Shown here one piece after another: positions 1 to 6,795 of a DNA stretch of 11,464 bases. Within the stretch, counting starts at the first letter, position 1; each line of letters starts with the position of its first letter. Where the stretch lies: the NCBI GenBank assembly GCA_023392395.1, contig JAEVZE010000201.1:1-11464 (forward strand), written 5' to 3'. Both the position numbers and the translations under genes were made by a program. The notes under the pieces were generated by a model. It did not search any database and was not told the DNA's origin. It saw nothing but the letters and a program-made list of their open reading frames with translations. Source of the stretch: Bacillota bacterium. GTDB taxonomy: Bacteria > Bacillota > Clostridia > Christensenellales > Aristaeellaceae.

Positions 1-117
1 GAATGGGGCTACATGATGGCGGCGACGGTCGTCGCCGTGGCGCCCGTCGTTGTGGTGTTTTTCATCGGACAGAAGTACATCGTCGAGGGCGTGGTCATGA
101 CCGGCCTCAAGGCCTGA
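1..117 (+). CDS. Carbohydrate ABC transporter permease, MalG-like, C-terminal fragment
   Basis: The window opens inside this gene. Frame 1 gives 38 residues ending in TGA at 115-117. They start EWGYMMAATVV, form a hydrophobic segment at about residues 5-22 (alanine/valine-rich, then VVVVFFIG), and finish with QKYIVEGVVMTGLKA. An inner-membrane helix followed by F-x-x-Q-(K/R)-Y-x-V-x-G and a G-x-K-type tail is the usual C-terminus of the MalG/UgpE-type permeases (binding-protein-dependent transport, inner-membrane component) that import sugars and oligosaccharides. The EAA loop that contacts the ATPase lies upstream and is not visible. The GH31 glycosidase begins 40 bases downstream on the same strand, so the two are probably one operon for uptake and hydrolysis of a glycoside. 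The substrate cannot be told from this fragment. The family call is fairly sure despite the short length. Confidence 0.75.
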   Translation, partial: EWGYMMAATVVAVAPVVVVFFIGQKYIVEGVVMTGLKA

Positions 118-157
118 CGGCCGGCGATGGAGATAATCACCGGGAGGATGAAACGGT

Positions 158-2284
158 ATGGGTTGTTTTTCAATCGGAGGAGTTCCCGTCAAGGCGTGCT
201 TTGAGGCGCTGTCGGACAAGACGCTTCGCATCTCGCTGCTTCCCGCCGGCGAGTCGGTCAAGGACGTGTTCGCCACGCTGGACCTCGCGGAGCGGAGCTG
301 GAACGAGCCGGGGCAGTCGCTGACGGACGCGTGCAAATTGAGAGCCGGAAACTTTGAAATTGACGCGAAAGAACTTCGGTTCTCCGTGCGATGGAATGGA
401 AAACCCGTTCAGACGATTGCCGTTGACCCTGACAGCGGGCATGTGCAATTCCCGCTGGGCGCGGGACGGCTGTTCGGCCTCGGACACGGATACAAGCAGC
501 ATCTGGATCGGCGCGGATTCCGCTACGATCTCAGGGTCAACGGCCAGGTGCCGGAGATCATGGAAAACCACTCCGCCAACTCTCCGTCGCCCTACGTGAT
601 CTCCACCGAGGGCTGGGCGCTGTTTTTCCACCAGCCGTGGAAGGGCGCGATCGACCTGAGGGGCGAGGTGGGATGCTTCGAAAAGTACCCGGCGGCGTAC
701 GCGGACATCTTCGTGGTGGCGCTTTCAGAGCCGGCGGACGCGGCCAGGGAATACTACGCCTTCACTGGCATGCCTCCGATGCCGCCCAAGTATGCCTTCG
801 GCTACCAGCAGAGCTACCGAACGCTCGTACACAACGGCGTCAATCAGGTCGTCAAGACCGCGAAGTATATGCGCGAGCATGATCTGCCGTGCGATCTTCT
901 GGTCTACCTGGGCACCGGCTACTGCGACTACGGCTGGAACACGTGGAACGGCAACTTTGAATGGCATCCGGATGTCTTCCCGAATCCGGCGGAGAGCATG
1001 CGGGAACTGCACGACATGCACTATAAGGTCAGCCTGCACGTCACCAAGTGCTTCACCGGCCTTCACGGCAGCGTGCATGACGAAGAGGTCAGCCCGCTGG
1101 AATACGACCACGCGAAGAACTACTGGAAGCGGCACGAGGAACTTTACGAGGTCGCCCAAAACGAGGCGTGGTGGCCGGACGACGCCGACGAGGTGGACAT
1201 GGAGCAGCGCCTCGCGCGCTGGCGCATGTATTACGAGGGCAGCCTTCGGCTCAACCCCGACGTGCGCCCGCTGCAGATGCAGCGCAACGCCTTCCCCGGA
1301 CACACCAAGTGGGGCGGCATCATCTGGTCGGGCGATGTGCTGGCCGAGTGGGAGACGCTGAAGAATCAGGTGCCCATCGGCCTCAACGTCGGCATGAGCT
1401 GTTCTCCGTTCTGGGGCACGGACACCGGCGGGTTCTTCTCCACGATCCGGTTCACCGGAGAATTGTTCGCGCGCTGGTTTGAGTATTCCGCGTTCACCCC
1501 GTTCTTCCGCGGGCATGGGCGGCCGTCGTTCCTGCACAACCCCTGGGGTTGGACGGAGTTCACAAGCCTTGACCAGATCCCGCTGGAGCGCGCCAAGGCG
1601 CTTCCCAGGGACAGCGCGCCCCCCGAAGGCACGCTACCGGATGCCCGCGTCGAGCCCATCTGCCGGAAGTACCTCCACGCGCGGTATGAGCTGATGCCCT
1701 ATTTCTATTCGCTGGCGATGGACGTACACGTTCAGGGCCTGCCGATGATGCGCCCGCTGTGGTTCCTGTTCCCGGGCGACGAGAAAGCCTGCGGCATCGG
1801 CAGCGAGTATCTGCTGGGCGACAGCCTGCTGGTCGCGCCGGTCACGGCGAAGGGTGCGACAAAGTGGGACGTGTACCTGCCCGAGGGGATCTGGTACGAT
1901 TACTTCAAGGGCACGCGCTACGAGGGCGGCGAGCACACCGTCGAGGCAGCGCTGGAGGACATCCCGGTCTTCGCGCGCGCCGGTGCGATCTTGCCCAAGG
2001 CTCCGGTCGCGCCTTACGTCGATACCGGCAAGAAGGACGGCTTTGACGAGCTTTCGCTGGCCGTCTACCAGGGCGCGGACGGCGAGTATGCGCTCTATGA
2101 GGACGACGGCATTTCGCTGGGCTATCTGCGCAAGGAGTATACGCGCACGGTGTTTCGCTGGGACGACGCGGCGGGGGCGCTTACCGCGACGGGCGAATCC
2201 ACGATGTTCCCGGGCATGGAGCGCGAGATCCGCGCGACCATCCTGCCGGAGGGCCGCGAGCTGACGGTCCGCGTCCGCTACTGA
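158..2284 (+). CDS. Glycoside hydrolase family 31 (alpha-glucosidase/alpha-xylosidase type)
   Basis: This 708-residue protein is a typical GH31 length. It should hydrolyse a terminal alpha-linked glucoside, xyloside or related sugar by a retaining double-displacement mechanism. An N-terminal beta-sandwich (about 1-190) precedes the (beta/alpha)8 barrel (about 200-540) and C-terminal beta domains, which contain GDSLLVAPV and WYDYF. The expected nucleophile lies in AWWPDDADEVD, with D341 the best candidate. The expected acid/base is D393 in IWSGDV, preceded by the family's conserved arginine (MQRNAF). The signature FWGTDTGGF places D422 in the active site, and FFRGHGRPS carries the conserved histidine. 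No signal peptide is visible, so it is probably cytoplasmic and acts on imported oligosaccharide. The start follows a GGGAGG site at 142-147. A nearby ATG at 148 is in another frame. The nucleophile context differs from the common W-x-D-M-N-E form, so the subgroup and substrate are open. A sulfoquinovosidase is unlikely, because I do not see its sulfonate-binding Arg/Trp context. Confidence 0.92.
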   Translation: MGCFSIGGVPVKACFEALSDKTLRISLLPAGESVKDVFATLDLAERSWNEPGQSLTDACKLRAGNFEIDAKELRFSVRWNGKPVQTIAVDPDSGHVQFPLGAGRLFGLGHGYKQHLDRRGFRYDLRVNGQVPEIMENHSANSPSPYVISTEGWALFFHQPWKGAIDLRGEVGCFEKYPAAYADIFVVALSEPADAAREYYAFTGMPPMPPKYAFGYQQSYRTLVHNGVNQVVKTAKYMREHDLPCDLLVYLGTGYCDYGWNTWNGNFEWHPDVFPNPAESMRELHDMHYKVSLHVTKCFTGLHGSVHDEEVSPLEYDHAKNYWKRHEELYEVAQNEAWWPDDADEVDMEQRLARWRMYYEGSLRLNPDVRPLQMQRNAFPGHTKWGGIIWSGDVLAEWETLKNQVPIGLNVGMSCSPFWGTDTGGFFSTIRFTGELFARWFEYSAFTPFFRGHGRPSFLHNPWGWTEFTSLDQIPLERAKALPRDSAPPEGTLPDARVEPICRKYLHARYELMPYFYSLAMDVHVQGLPMMRPLWFLFPGDEKACGIGSEYLLGDSLLVAPVTAKGATKWDVYLPEGIWYDYFKGTRYEGGEHTVEAALEDIPVFARAGAILPKAPVAPYVDTGKKDGFDELSLAVYQGADGEYALYEDDGISLGYLRKEYTRTVFRWDDAAGALTATGESTMFPGMEREIRATILPEGRELTVRVRY

Positions 2285-2292
2285 TACAAATC

Positions 2293-2323
2293 ACCGGAGC
2301 CCGGCGCAGGGCCGGGCTCCGGT
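2293..2323 (+). terminator. GC-rich hairpin after the GH31 gene
   Basis: A perfect 13-bp stem (2293-2305 with 2311-2323) closes a 5-base loop, starting 9 bases after the GH31 stop codon. The stem is extremely GC-rich (ACCGGAGCCCGGC on the left arm) but has no T-run behind it, only GTTTC. It probably works together with the next hairpin to end the transporter-GH31 transcript or to protect its 3' end. Confidence 0.7.
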
Positions 2324-2329
2324 TTCAAG

Positions 2330-2358
2330 GCATCGAAAAGCCTGCGGCTTTTCGATGC
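2330..2358. terminator. Second tandem hairpin, bidirectional terminator shape
   Basis: A perfect 13-bp stem (2330-2342 with 2346-2358) closes a 3-base TGC loop. The stem runs GCATCGAAAAGCC, with the complementary GGCTTTTCGATGC. The A-tract on one arm and T-tract on the other let it act as an intrinsic terminator in both directions. It follows the GH31 hairpin by 6 bases and could also stop read-through from the minus-strand regulator. Confidence 0.7.
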
Positions 2359-2374
2359 GAAGGGAAGGGACTGC

Positions 2375-2405
2375 GTGCGCCTGAAATTCTTTCCGGGCGG
2401 CGCAC
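2375..2405. other. Weak inverted repeat in the convergent spacer
   Basis: GTGCGCC at 2375-2381 pairs with GGCGCAC at 2399-2405 across a 17-base loop. It lies in the 257-base spacer between the convergent GH31 and regulator genes. No T-run follows and no gene is visible in the spacer. It may be a minor RNA structure or chance. Confidence 0.3.
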
Positions 2406-2444
2406 TGACTGGGGGAAATGTTTCTTCCACCAAGTTGCGTACTA

Positions 2445-2482
2445 GAAGAAACGCGATTCCGGCGCGCTGGTCACCGGAATCG
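2445..2482 (-). terminator. Intrinsic terminator of the XRE-cupin regulator
   Basis: Read on the minus strand, CGATTCCGG pairs perfectly with CCGGAATCG (2474-2482 with 2454-2462) across an 11-base loop, and a T-rich tail CGTTTCTTCT follows. It starts about 59 bases after the regulator's stop codon, which is the right place and orientation to end that transcript. Confidence 0.7.
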
Positions 2483-2516
2483 ATGAGAGCCCTTTGGGAC
2501 TTTGTGGATGGTCTGC

Positions 2517-2534
2517 GCCGGGCTCCGGTTTCAA
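2517..2534. repeat. Partial copy of the GH31 terminator arm
   Basis: The 18 bases GCCGGGCTCCGGTTTCAA here are identical to 2311-2328, the right arm and tail of the GH31 terminator, about 200 bases away. The partner arm is missing here, so no full hairpin forms. On the minus strand it lies directly after the regulator's stop codon. Confidence 0.6.
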
Positions 2535-2541
2535 AGAGCGC

Positions 2542-3105
2542 TCAGTGCAGCTTAGCCTCCGAGAAATTCTGGCCCACGAAGATGTCCAGATAATGCGCCT
2601 CCTTGGGCACGTTGTGGATGCCGTGCTTCTGCGTGCCGTCAAAGTACAGGCTGTCGCCCTCACGCAGAAGGTAAATCTCGTTGTTGACCATGAAGGTCAT
2701 TTCTCCGCGGATGACGTAAATGTACTCCTCTCCGGGATGCGTCACATCATGCCGTCTATGTTCGTCATGCTTGACGGTGATCATGATCGGCTGCATCAGC
2801 TTGTTCGGGCTGCTCGCGATGGGGTTGAACATGCGATACCCCTTGGAGGTCAGAAGGAAATTGTCCGAGTTTGCGAAGGGATTGAGCGTCAAAAGCGTTG
2901 GGGAATCCGACTGTTCGCCCATGAGGCTCGCCACCTTGACGCCCAGCGCCTGCGCGATGCGCGCCAGCGTTGCGACCGCCGGCAGCGTGTGGCCGTTCTC
3001 GATCTTTGAAATCATACCCTTGCTCAACCCGCACTGGCCGGCGACGTCGTCCTGGGTCAGGCCGCGCTGCAGCCGGATGCTGCGAATGTTGTTTCCGATG
3101 TTCAT
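2542..3105 (-). CDS. XRE-family transcriptional regulator with C-terminal cupin domain
   Basis: This 187-residue protein is a two-domain regulator. An XRE/HTH_3 DNA-binding domain spans about residues 7-62 (IRSIRLQRGLTQDDVA, helix-turn-helix about T17-N37 with GMISKIENG). A short linker leads to a Cupin_2 beta-barrel (about 105-180) with HPGEEYIYVIRGEM and a later KHGIHN. H123, E127 and H161 are plausible metal or ligand residues. Proteins of this architecture (PuuR and SutR types) bind a small metabolite in the cupin and repress nearby catabolic genes. I chose the ATG at 3105 because GGAGGAG lies just upstream; the open frame extends 22 codons further but has no comparable site. It is divergent from the five-gene operon starting at 3235 and most likely controls that operon and itself. 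The ligand is unknown; a sugar acid or pathway intermediate is an inference. Confidence 0.9.
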   Translation of the reverse strand: MNIGNNIRSIRLQRGLTQDDVAGQCGLSKGMISKIENGHTLPAVATLARIAQALGVKVASLMGEQSDSPTLLTLNPFANSDNFLLTSKGYRMFNPIASSPNKLMQPIMITVKHDEHRRHDVTHPGEEYIYVIRGEMTFMVNNEIYLLREGDSLYFDGTQKHGIHNVPKEAHYLDIFVGQNFSEAKLH

Positions 3106-3159
3106 GCGTTTCTCCTCCGTCGCACTGCTGGAGAGATGCCCAGATTCAGGCTCAAGTTT

Positions 3160-3188
3160 ATCATAACTCAACCATGTTGAACTGTCAA
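3160..3188 (-). promoter_or_regulatory. Sigma-A promoter of the regulator
   Basis: On the minus strand, TTGACA (3183-3188) and TATGAT (3160-3165) are separated by exactly 17 bases, a near-consensus housekeeping promoter. Transcription would start near 3153, giving a leader of about 48 bases to the ATG at 3105. No equally good plus-strand promoter was found for the divergent operon. The best guess there is TTGAAC at 3177 with a poor -10 (CATCTT) at 3200. Confidence 0.8.
3168..3180. promoter_or_regulatory. Putative operator palindrome
   Basis: TCAAC-CAT-GTTGA is a 13-bp inverted repeat lying wholly between the -35 and -10 boxes of the regulator promoter. It also overlaps the only candidate -35 of the divergent operon. 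This is a natural binding site for the XRE-cupin protein to repress both directions. Assignment to that protein is an inference from position. Confidence 0.5.
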
Positions 3189-3205
3189 TGCGAATCCATC
3201 ATCTT

Positions 3206-3219
3206 TCCGGCGCACCGGA
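3206..3219. other. Small inverted repeat upstream of the operon's first ribosome-binding site
   Basis: TCCGG-CGCA-CCGGA forms a 5-bp stem with a 4-base loop, ending 3 bases before the GGGGGAAGG ribosome-binding site of the first operon gene. It could be a leader hairpin or a second protein site, but it is short enough to be chance in GC-rich DNA. Confidence 0.3.
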
Positions 3220-3234
3220 TTGGGGGAAGGAAAA

Positions 3235-4068
3235 TTGAGGATCGGCTTTTGCGCGAACATGGCCGCGCTTGACCCGCAGGGGGTGGGGGATGGGCGGATC
3301 GAGGCGCTGGCGAAACTGGGATATGACTATGTGGAACTCCCTCTGGCGCAGATGATGGCGCTGGACGAACGGGAATTTTCGCAGAGAATCCGTGCGCGGC
3401 TCCGGGACGCGGGGCTTCCCTGCGAGGCGTCCAACAACTTCTTCCCAAAGGAGTGCGCCCTGACAGGCCCGGACGCGGATCACGGCCGTGCGCTGGAATA
3501 CGCGCTGCGCGCGCTGGACAGGGCGGCGGAGGTCGGCGCCCGGCGCGTCGTGTTCGGCTCCGCGAACGCGAGGAATATGCCAAATGGGTGGCCGGCGCGG
3601 CGTGGTTTTGATCAGCTCGTATCGTTTCTTCAGCGCATCGCGCCGCTGGCTGGTGAGCGGGATGTTCGGATCGTGATCGAGCCGCTCAACCGCCTGGAAT
3701 CAAACCTCGTGAACCGGCTGGAGGAGTGTGTGGCGCTGGCCGAGGCGGTCGGCAGGGACGAGATCGGCGTGCTCGCGGATTACTACCACATGCGGCTCGG
3801 CTTCGAGCCGCTCGAAGACATTCGCGCGGCGGAGGGGCGTCTGGGCCACGCACACATCGCGCGCCCGCTCGGGCGCTGGGTTCCATCCGACGGGGATGGC
3901 GAGCCTTACGACATCCTCTTTCGCGAGCTTCGCGCGATCGGGTACGACGAGCGCGTCAGCGTGGAGGCATACATCCCGGAGGATTTCGAAGCGCACGCGG
4001 GCGCGGCGCTCGCGGTTCTGCGCCGTTATACCAACATGAGAGGGGATCTTTTGCATGGCGACCAGTAG
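3235..4068 (+). CDS. Xylose isomerase-like TIM-barrel sugar isomerase/epimerase (AP_endonuc_2 family)
   Basis: This 277-residue protein belongs to the metal-dependent TIM-barrel superfamily that includes D-tagatose/D-psicose 3-epimerases, L-ribulose-5-phosphate 3-epimerase and hydroxypyruvate isomerase. The four usual metal ligands can be placed: E149 in IEPLNRLESN, D182 in ADYYHM, H207 (or H205) in GHAHIA, and E244 in VEAY. EPLNR-x-E-x-N-x-VN is closer to the ketose 3-epimerase branch than to E. coli Hyi, which has EPINHFD. The start is taken as TTG at 3235, because GGGGGAAGG sits 4 bases before it; another TTG at 3220 has no such site. It is the first gene of the operon, and its end overlaps the transketolase N gene by 14 bases, so the two are translationally coupled. 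It should interconvert the keto or aldo forms, or an epimer, of the acid or sugar fed to the transketolase. The exact reaction is unknown. Confidence 0.85.
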   Translation: MRIGFCANMAALDPQGVGDGRIEALAKLGYDYVELPLAQMMALDEREFSQRIRARLRDAGLPCEASNNFFPKECALTGPDADHGRALEYALRALDRAAEVGARRVVFGSANARNMPNGWPARRGFDQLVSFLQRIAPLAGERDVRIVIEPLNRLESNLVNRLEECVALAEAVGRDEIGVLADYYHMRLGFEPLEDIRAAEGRLGHAHIARPLGRWVPSDGDGEPYDILFRELRAIGYDERVSVEAYIPEDFEAHAGAALAVLRRYTNMRGDLLHGDQ

Positions 4069-4891
4069 GCAGATCGAGTCCGTACGGGCGCATGCGCGCC
4101 GGATGCGGCACGACATCGTGGACATGATCGGGTACGGAAACGGCAAGGTGGGGCACCTTGGAGGCTCCTTATCCTGCGCGGACATCGTCGCGTCGCTGTA
4201 CTTCTACAAGATGGACTGGCATCCGGCGAAGCCGAACCGGGATCGATTCCTTTTGAGCAAGGGGCACGCGGCGCTGGCCCAGTACGCGGCGCTGGCGGAG
4301 GCGGGGCTGATCGAACGCGCGGACCTGAGCAAGGTCAAGACGCTCGATTCGACGCTGCAGGGGCATCCGGACCGCACCCACACGCCCGGTGTCGAGGCCA
4401 ACACCGGCTCGCTGGGCCAGGGGTTGTCGATCGGCGTGGGCATGGCGCTGGGCCAGCGGTTGAACGGGTACGACGCGAAGGTGTACGTGGTCATGGGCGA
4501 CGGCGAGATCAGCGAAGGGCAGATATGGGAGGCGGCCATGTCGGCGTCGGCCTTCAGGTTGGACAACCTGGTCGGCATTTTGGACCACAACCGCTATCAG
4601 GCGACTGGATCGGTGAAGGATCGGATGGACTCCGGCGACCTCGCGGCGAAATTCCAGGCTTTCGGGTTCCATGTGATCACGCTGAATGGCCACAGCGCGC
4701 GGCAGATCTGCAGCGCCTTGGACGCGGCCGACCGCGTCAAGGGGATGCCCACGCTTCTGATGTGTGAAACCGTCAAGGGAAAGGGCGTGCGCTTCGCGGA
4801 GAACACGGCCGCCTTCCACAACGCCGCGCTGACCAGGGAGCAGTTCGACGAGGCACACGAGAGCATCGACAACGCCATTTTCGAGGAGTGA
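4055..4891 (+). CDS. Transketolase, N-terminal (thiamine diphosphate-binding) subunit
   Basis: This 278-residue protein is the first half of a two-gene transketolase. It holds the ThDP diphosphate/Mg site: GDGE at 148-151 followed by N179 in ILDHN, the standard GDG-x(about 27)-N motif. Active-site histidines of classical transketolase are kept: H34 in VGHLGG, H71 in LSKGHAA, H104 in QGHPDR, and a late one in FHNAAL. EANTGSLGQGLS is the usual neighbouring signature. Paired with the C subunit it moves a two-carbon ketol unit from a ketose to an aldose. The start ATG lies 14 bases inside the preceding gene, with GAGAGGGG upstream. Split transketolases are normal in Bacillota and archaea, and in catabolic operons they are often specialised, as in the apulose-4-phosphate (AptAB) and 6-deoxy-6-sulfofructose (SqwGH) transketolases. 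Context points to a specialised catabolic enzyme here rather than the pentose-phosphate housekeeping one. Confidence 0.93.
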   Translation: MATSRQIESVRAHARRMRHDIVDMIGYGNGKVGHLGGSLSCADIVASLYFYKMDWHPAKPNRDRFLLSKGHAALAQYAALAEAGLIERADLSKVKTLDSTLQGHPDRTHTPGVEANTGSLGQGLSIGVGMALGQRLNGYDAKVYVVMGDGEISEGQIWEAAMSASAFRLDNLVGILDHNRYQATGSVKDRMDSGDLAAKFQAFGFHVITLNGHSARQICSALDAADRVKGMPTLLMCETVKGKGVRFAENTAAFHNAALTREQFDEAHESIDNAIFEE

Positions 4892-4896
4892 TTGCG

Positions 4897-5841
4897 ATGA
4901 GAGAGCTTACCAACCTGCGCGCCGCCTACGGCGAAACACTGGTGAAACTGGGTGAAGCAAACCCGGACATCGTGGCGCTTGACGCGGACCTGAGCAAATC
5001 CACCATGAGCTCAATGTTTCAGCAGCGATTCCCGGACCGGTTCTTTGAGATGGGCATCGCCGAGGCCAACATGGCGTCGGTCGCGGCAGGGCTGAGCCTG
5101 ATGGGGAAGGTCCCGTTCTTCTCCTCGTTCGCGGTGTTCAGCACGGGGCGCTGCTACGACCAGATCCGCACCTCGATCTGCGTGCCCGGACTGAACGTCA
5201 AAATCTGCGGCTCCAGCGCGGGGCTTTCCGACTTCGGAGACGGTTCCACGCATCAGAGCGTGGAGGACATCGCCATCATGCGCGCGCTGCCCAACATGCG
5301 GGTATTCGTGCCGGCCGACGCACCGCAGCTTCGGCAGATCGTGCGCTATATGGCCGAAAACCCCGGCCCAATGTATTTGCGCGTCTGCCGAAACGAGTTG
5401 CCGGCGGTCACCAAGGAATCGGAGGCGTTCGTGCCTGGCAAGCCCGTAAAGCTGCTGGACGGCGGGGACGCCGTGGTGTTCGCGGCCGGCGCGATGGTTG
5501 GCCCCGCGCTGGACGCAGCGGAGCTTCTGCGAGGAGGCGGCATCGGGCTGTCCGTCGTAAACCTGCCCAGCGTCAAGCCGCTGGACGCGGACGCGGTGGC
5601 GGAAATCGCCGCTTCGCACGACGCGGTGCTGACGGCCGAGGAGCATTCCCTGATCGGCGGCCTGAACAGCGCGGTTCTGGGCGCGCTCAGCGAACGGTGC
5701 GCGAAAAGGGTATACGGCATCGGAATCGACGACCGGTTCGGGACGTCCGCAGAGAGCTATCCGGTTTTGATGCGGGCATACGGCTTGACCGCCGAACGCA
5801 TCGCGGCGCGCGTGCGCGAGGCGCTTGAAGAAAAAAAGTAA
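4897..5841 (+). CDS. Transketolase, C-terminal (pyrimidine-binding) subunit
   Basis: This 314-residue protein has the pyrimidine-binding domain (about 1-180) and the transketolase C-terminal domain (about 190-310). E56 in MGIAEANM is the conserved glutamate that activates ThDP. D115, H119 and Q120 in GDGSTHQSVED match the substrate-binding D477/H481 region of yeast transketolase. R8, S35 (ADLSKS) and R165 (CRNELP) match the phosphate-contacting R359, S386 and R528. However, the position of yeast H469 (THDS, THAG in most homologues) is S107 in GSSAGLSDFGDG, so one phosphate contact is gone and the loop differs. The ATG at 4897 is preferred, with GAGGAG 8 bases upstream; a GTG at 4888 overlaps that site. 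It starts 5 bases after the N-subunit stop, giving coupled, probably equimolar synthesis. The changed loop hints at a non-standard donor or acceptor. Confidence 0.92.
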   Translation: MRELTNLRAAYGETLVKLGEANPDIVALDADLSKSTMSSMFQQRFPDRFFEMGIAEANMASVAAGLSLMGKVPFFSSFAVFSTGRCYDQIRTSICVPGLNVKICGSSAGLSDFGDGSTHQSVEDIAIMRALPNMRVFVPADAPQLRQIVRYMAENPGPMYLRVCRNELPAVTKESEAFVPGKPVKLLDGGDAVVFAAGAMVGPALDAAELLRGGGIGLSVVNLPSVKPLDADAVAEIAASHDAVLTAEEHSLIGGLNSAVLGALSERCAKRVYGIGIDDRFGTSAESYPVLMRAYGLTAERIAARVREALEEKK

Positions 5842-5855
5842 GGAGTTGAAGATCT

Positions 5856-6749
5856 GTGAGCGGAAAAGTCGTCGGATTTATCGGCCTTGGCATCATGGGC
5901 AAGCCCATGGCGATCAACCTGGTCAAGGCGGGGTACGAGGTGTACGGGTATGACCTTGTCAAGGATTCCGTCGAGGCGCTGAAAGAGGCGGGCGGCGCGG
6001 GGTGTCAGTCCATCCGCGAAGTCGCCGAACGCTGCCGGACCATTATTACCATGCTCCCCAACTCCCCGCACGTCCGCCATGCGGTACTGGGCGAGGGCGG
6101 CATCGCGCAGCATGCGGCCGCTGGTACGCTCATCGTGGACATGAGTTCCATCGCGCCCGCGGCGTCCAAGGAAATCGCCTCGGCGCTGTTGCCCAAGGGC
6201 ATCCGCATGATCGACGCGCCCGTCTCCGGCGGAGAACCCAAGGCGGTGGACGGAACGCTGGCCATCATGGTCGGCGGCGCGGAGGAGGACTTCCTCGAGG
6301 CGCGCCCGCTCTTTGACGTGCTCGGCGCTTCCGCCGTGCACATCGGGGAGATCGGCAGCGGCAACACCTGCAAGCTGGCCAACCAGGTGATCGTCGCGCT
6401 GAACATCGCCGCGCTCAGCGAGGGTCTGATGCTGGCCAGGAAGGCGGGCGCGGACCCGGCGCGCGTCTTCGACGCAATCAAGGGCGGACTCGCGGGTTCC
6501 ACTGTGATGAACGCCAAGGCGCCGATGATGCTGTCGGGGAACTTCAAGCCCGGGTTCCGGATCGACCTGCACATCAAGGATCTGATGAACGCGCTGGACA
6601 CCGGGTATCAGACGGGCGCTCCGCTGCCGCTGAGCGCGCTTGTCATGCAGATGTTCCAAACGCTCCGCCAGGACGACCTCGGACAGTCGGATCACAGCGC
6701 GCTGGCCAGATACTACGAGAAGCTGGCGGGAAGCACCATTCAGGATTGA
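5856..6749 (+). CDS. garR: 2-hydroxy-3-oxopropionate (tartronate semialdehyde) reductase
   Basis: This 297-residue beta-hydroxyacid dehydrogenase reduces tartronate semialdehyde to D-glycerate with NAD(P)H. The Rossmann motif is G10-x-G12-x-x-G15 in GFIGLGIMGKPM. The substrate loop is DAPVSGGEPKAVDGTL (S124-G-G), and the catalytic lysine is K173 in GNTCKLANQ. Stretches such as ITMLPNSPHV, MSSIAPAASKEI, QVIVALNIAALSE, GGLAGSTV, NFKPGFRIDLHIKDL and DHSALARYYEKLA agree almost word for word, from memory, with E. coli GarR/GlxR. This makes the substrate call stronger than usual in the 3-hydroxyisobutyrate dehydrogenase superfamily. The start is GTG at 5856 with AAGGAG at 5840-5845. It lies 14 bases after the transketolase C gene and feeds the kinase that follows. 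Close relatives that reduce sulfolactaldehyde or succinate semialdehyde lack this combination of motifs, to my recollection. Confidence 0.92.
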   Translation: MSGKVVGFIGLGIMGKPMAINLVKAGYEVYGYDLVKDSVEALKEAGGAGCQSIREVAERCRTIITMLPNSPHVRHAVLGEGGIAQHAAAGTLIVDMSSIAPAASKEIASALLPKGIRMIDAPVSGGEPKAVDGTLAIMVGGAEEDFLEARPLFDVLGASAVHIGEIGSGNTCKLANQVIVALNIAALSEGLMLARKAGADPARVFDAIKGGLAGSTVMNAKAPMMLSGNFKPGFRIDLHIKDLMNALDTGYQTGAPLPLSALVMQMFQTLRQDDLGQSDHSALARYYEKLAGSTIQD

Positions 6750-6795
6750 CGCGCGGAGAGCGCCCGGGATCAAACGGCGGCGGAGGAGCGTCTTC

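Noticed and set aside
725..1537. A 270-codon minus-strand frame inside the GH31 gene
   Set aside because: It is a shadow of the GH31 gene in high-GC DNA; the plus-strand reading has all the catalytic motifs.
4055..5841. Apulose-4-phosphate transketolase (AptAB) of an apiose pathway
   Set aside because: Not excluded for the enzyme family, but no apulose kinase or apiose isomerase is present, and GarR plus glycerate kinase are not needed in that route.
158..6749. A sulfoquinovose pathway (GH31 sulfoquinovosidase, SqwGH transketolase, sulfolactaldehyde reductase)
   Set aside because: The family set is similar, but the GH31 lacks the sulfonate-binding context I know from YihQ. The reductase matches GarR motifs rather than YihU, and a glycerate kinase would have no role.
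6750..6795. GCGC-GGAGA-GCGC hairpin between garR and the kinase as an internal terminator
   Set aside because: It has only four base pairs and no T-run, which is expected by chance in this base composition.
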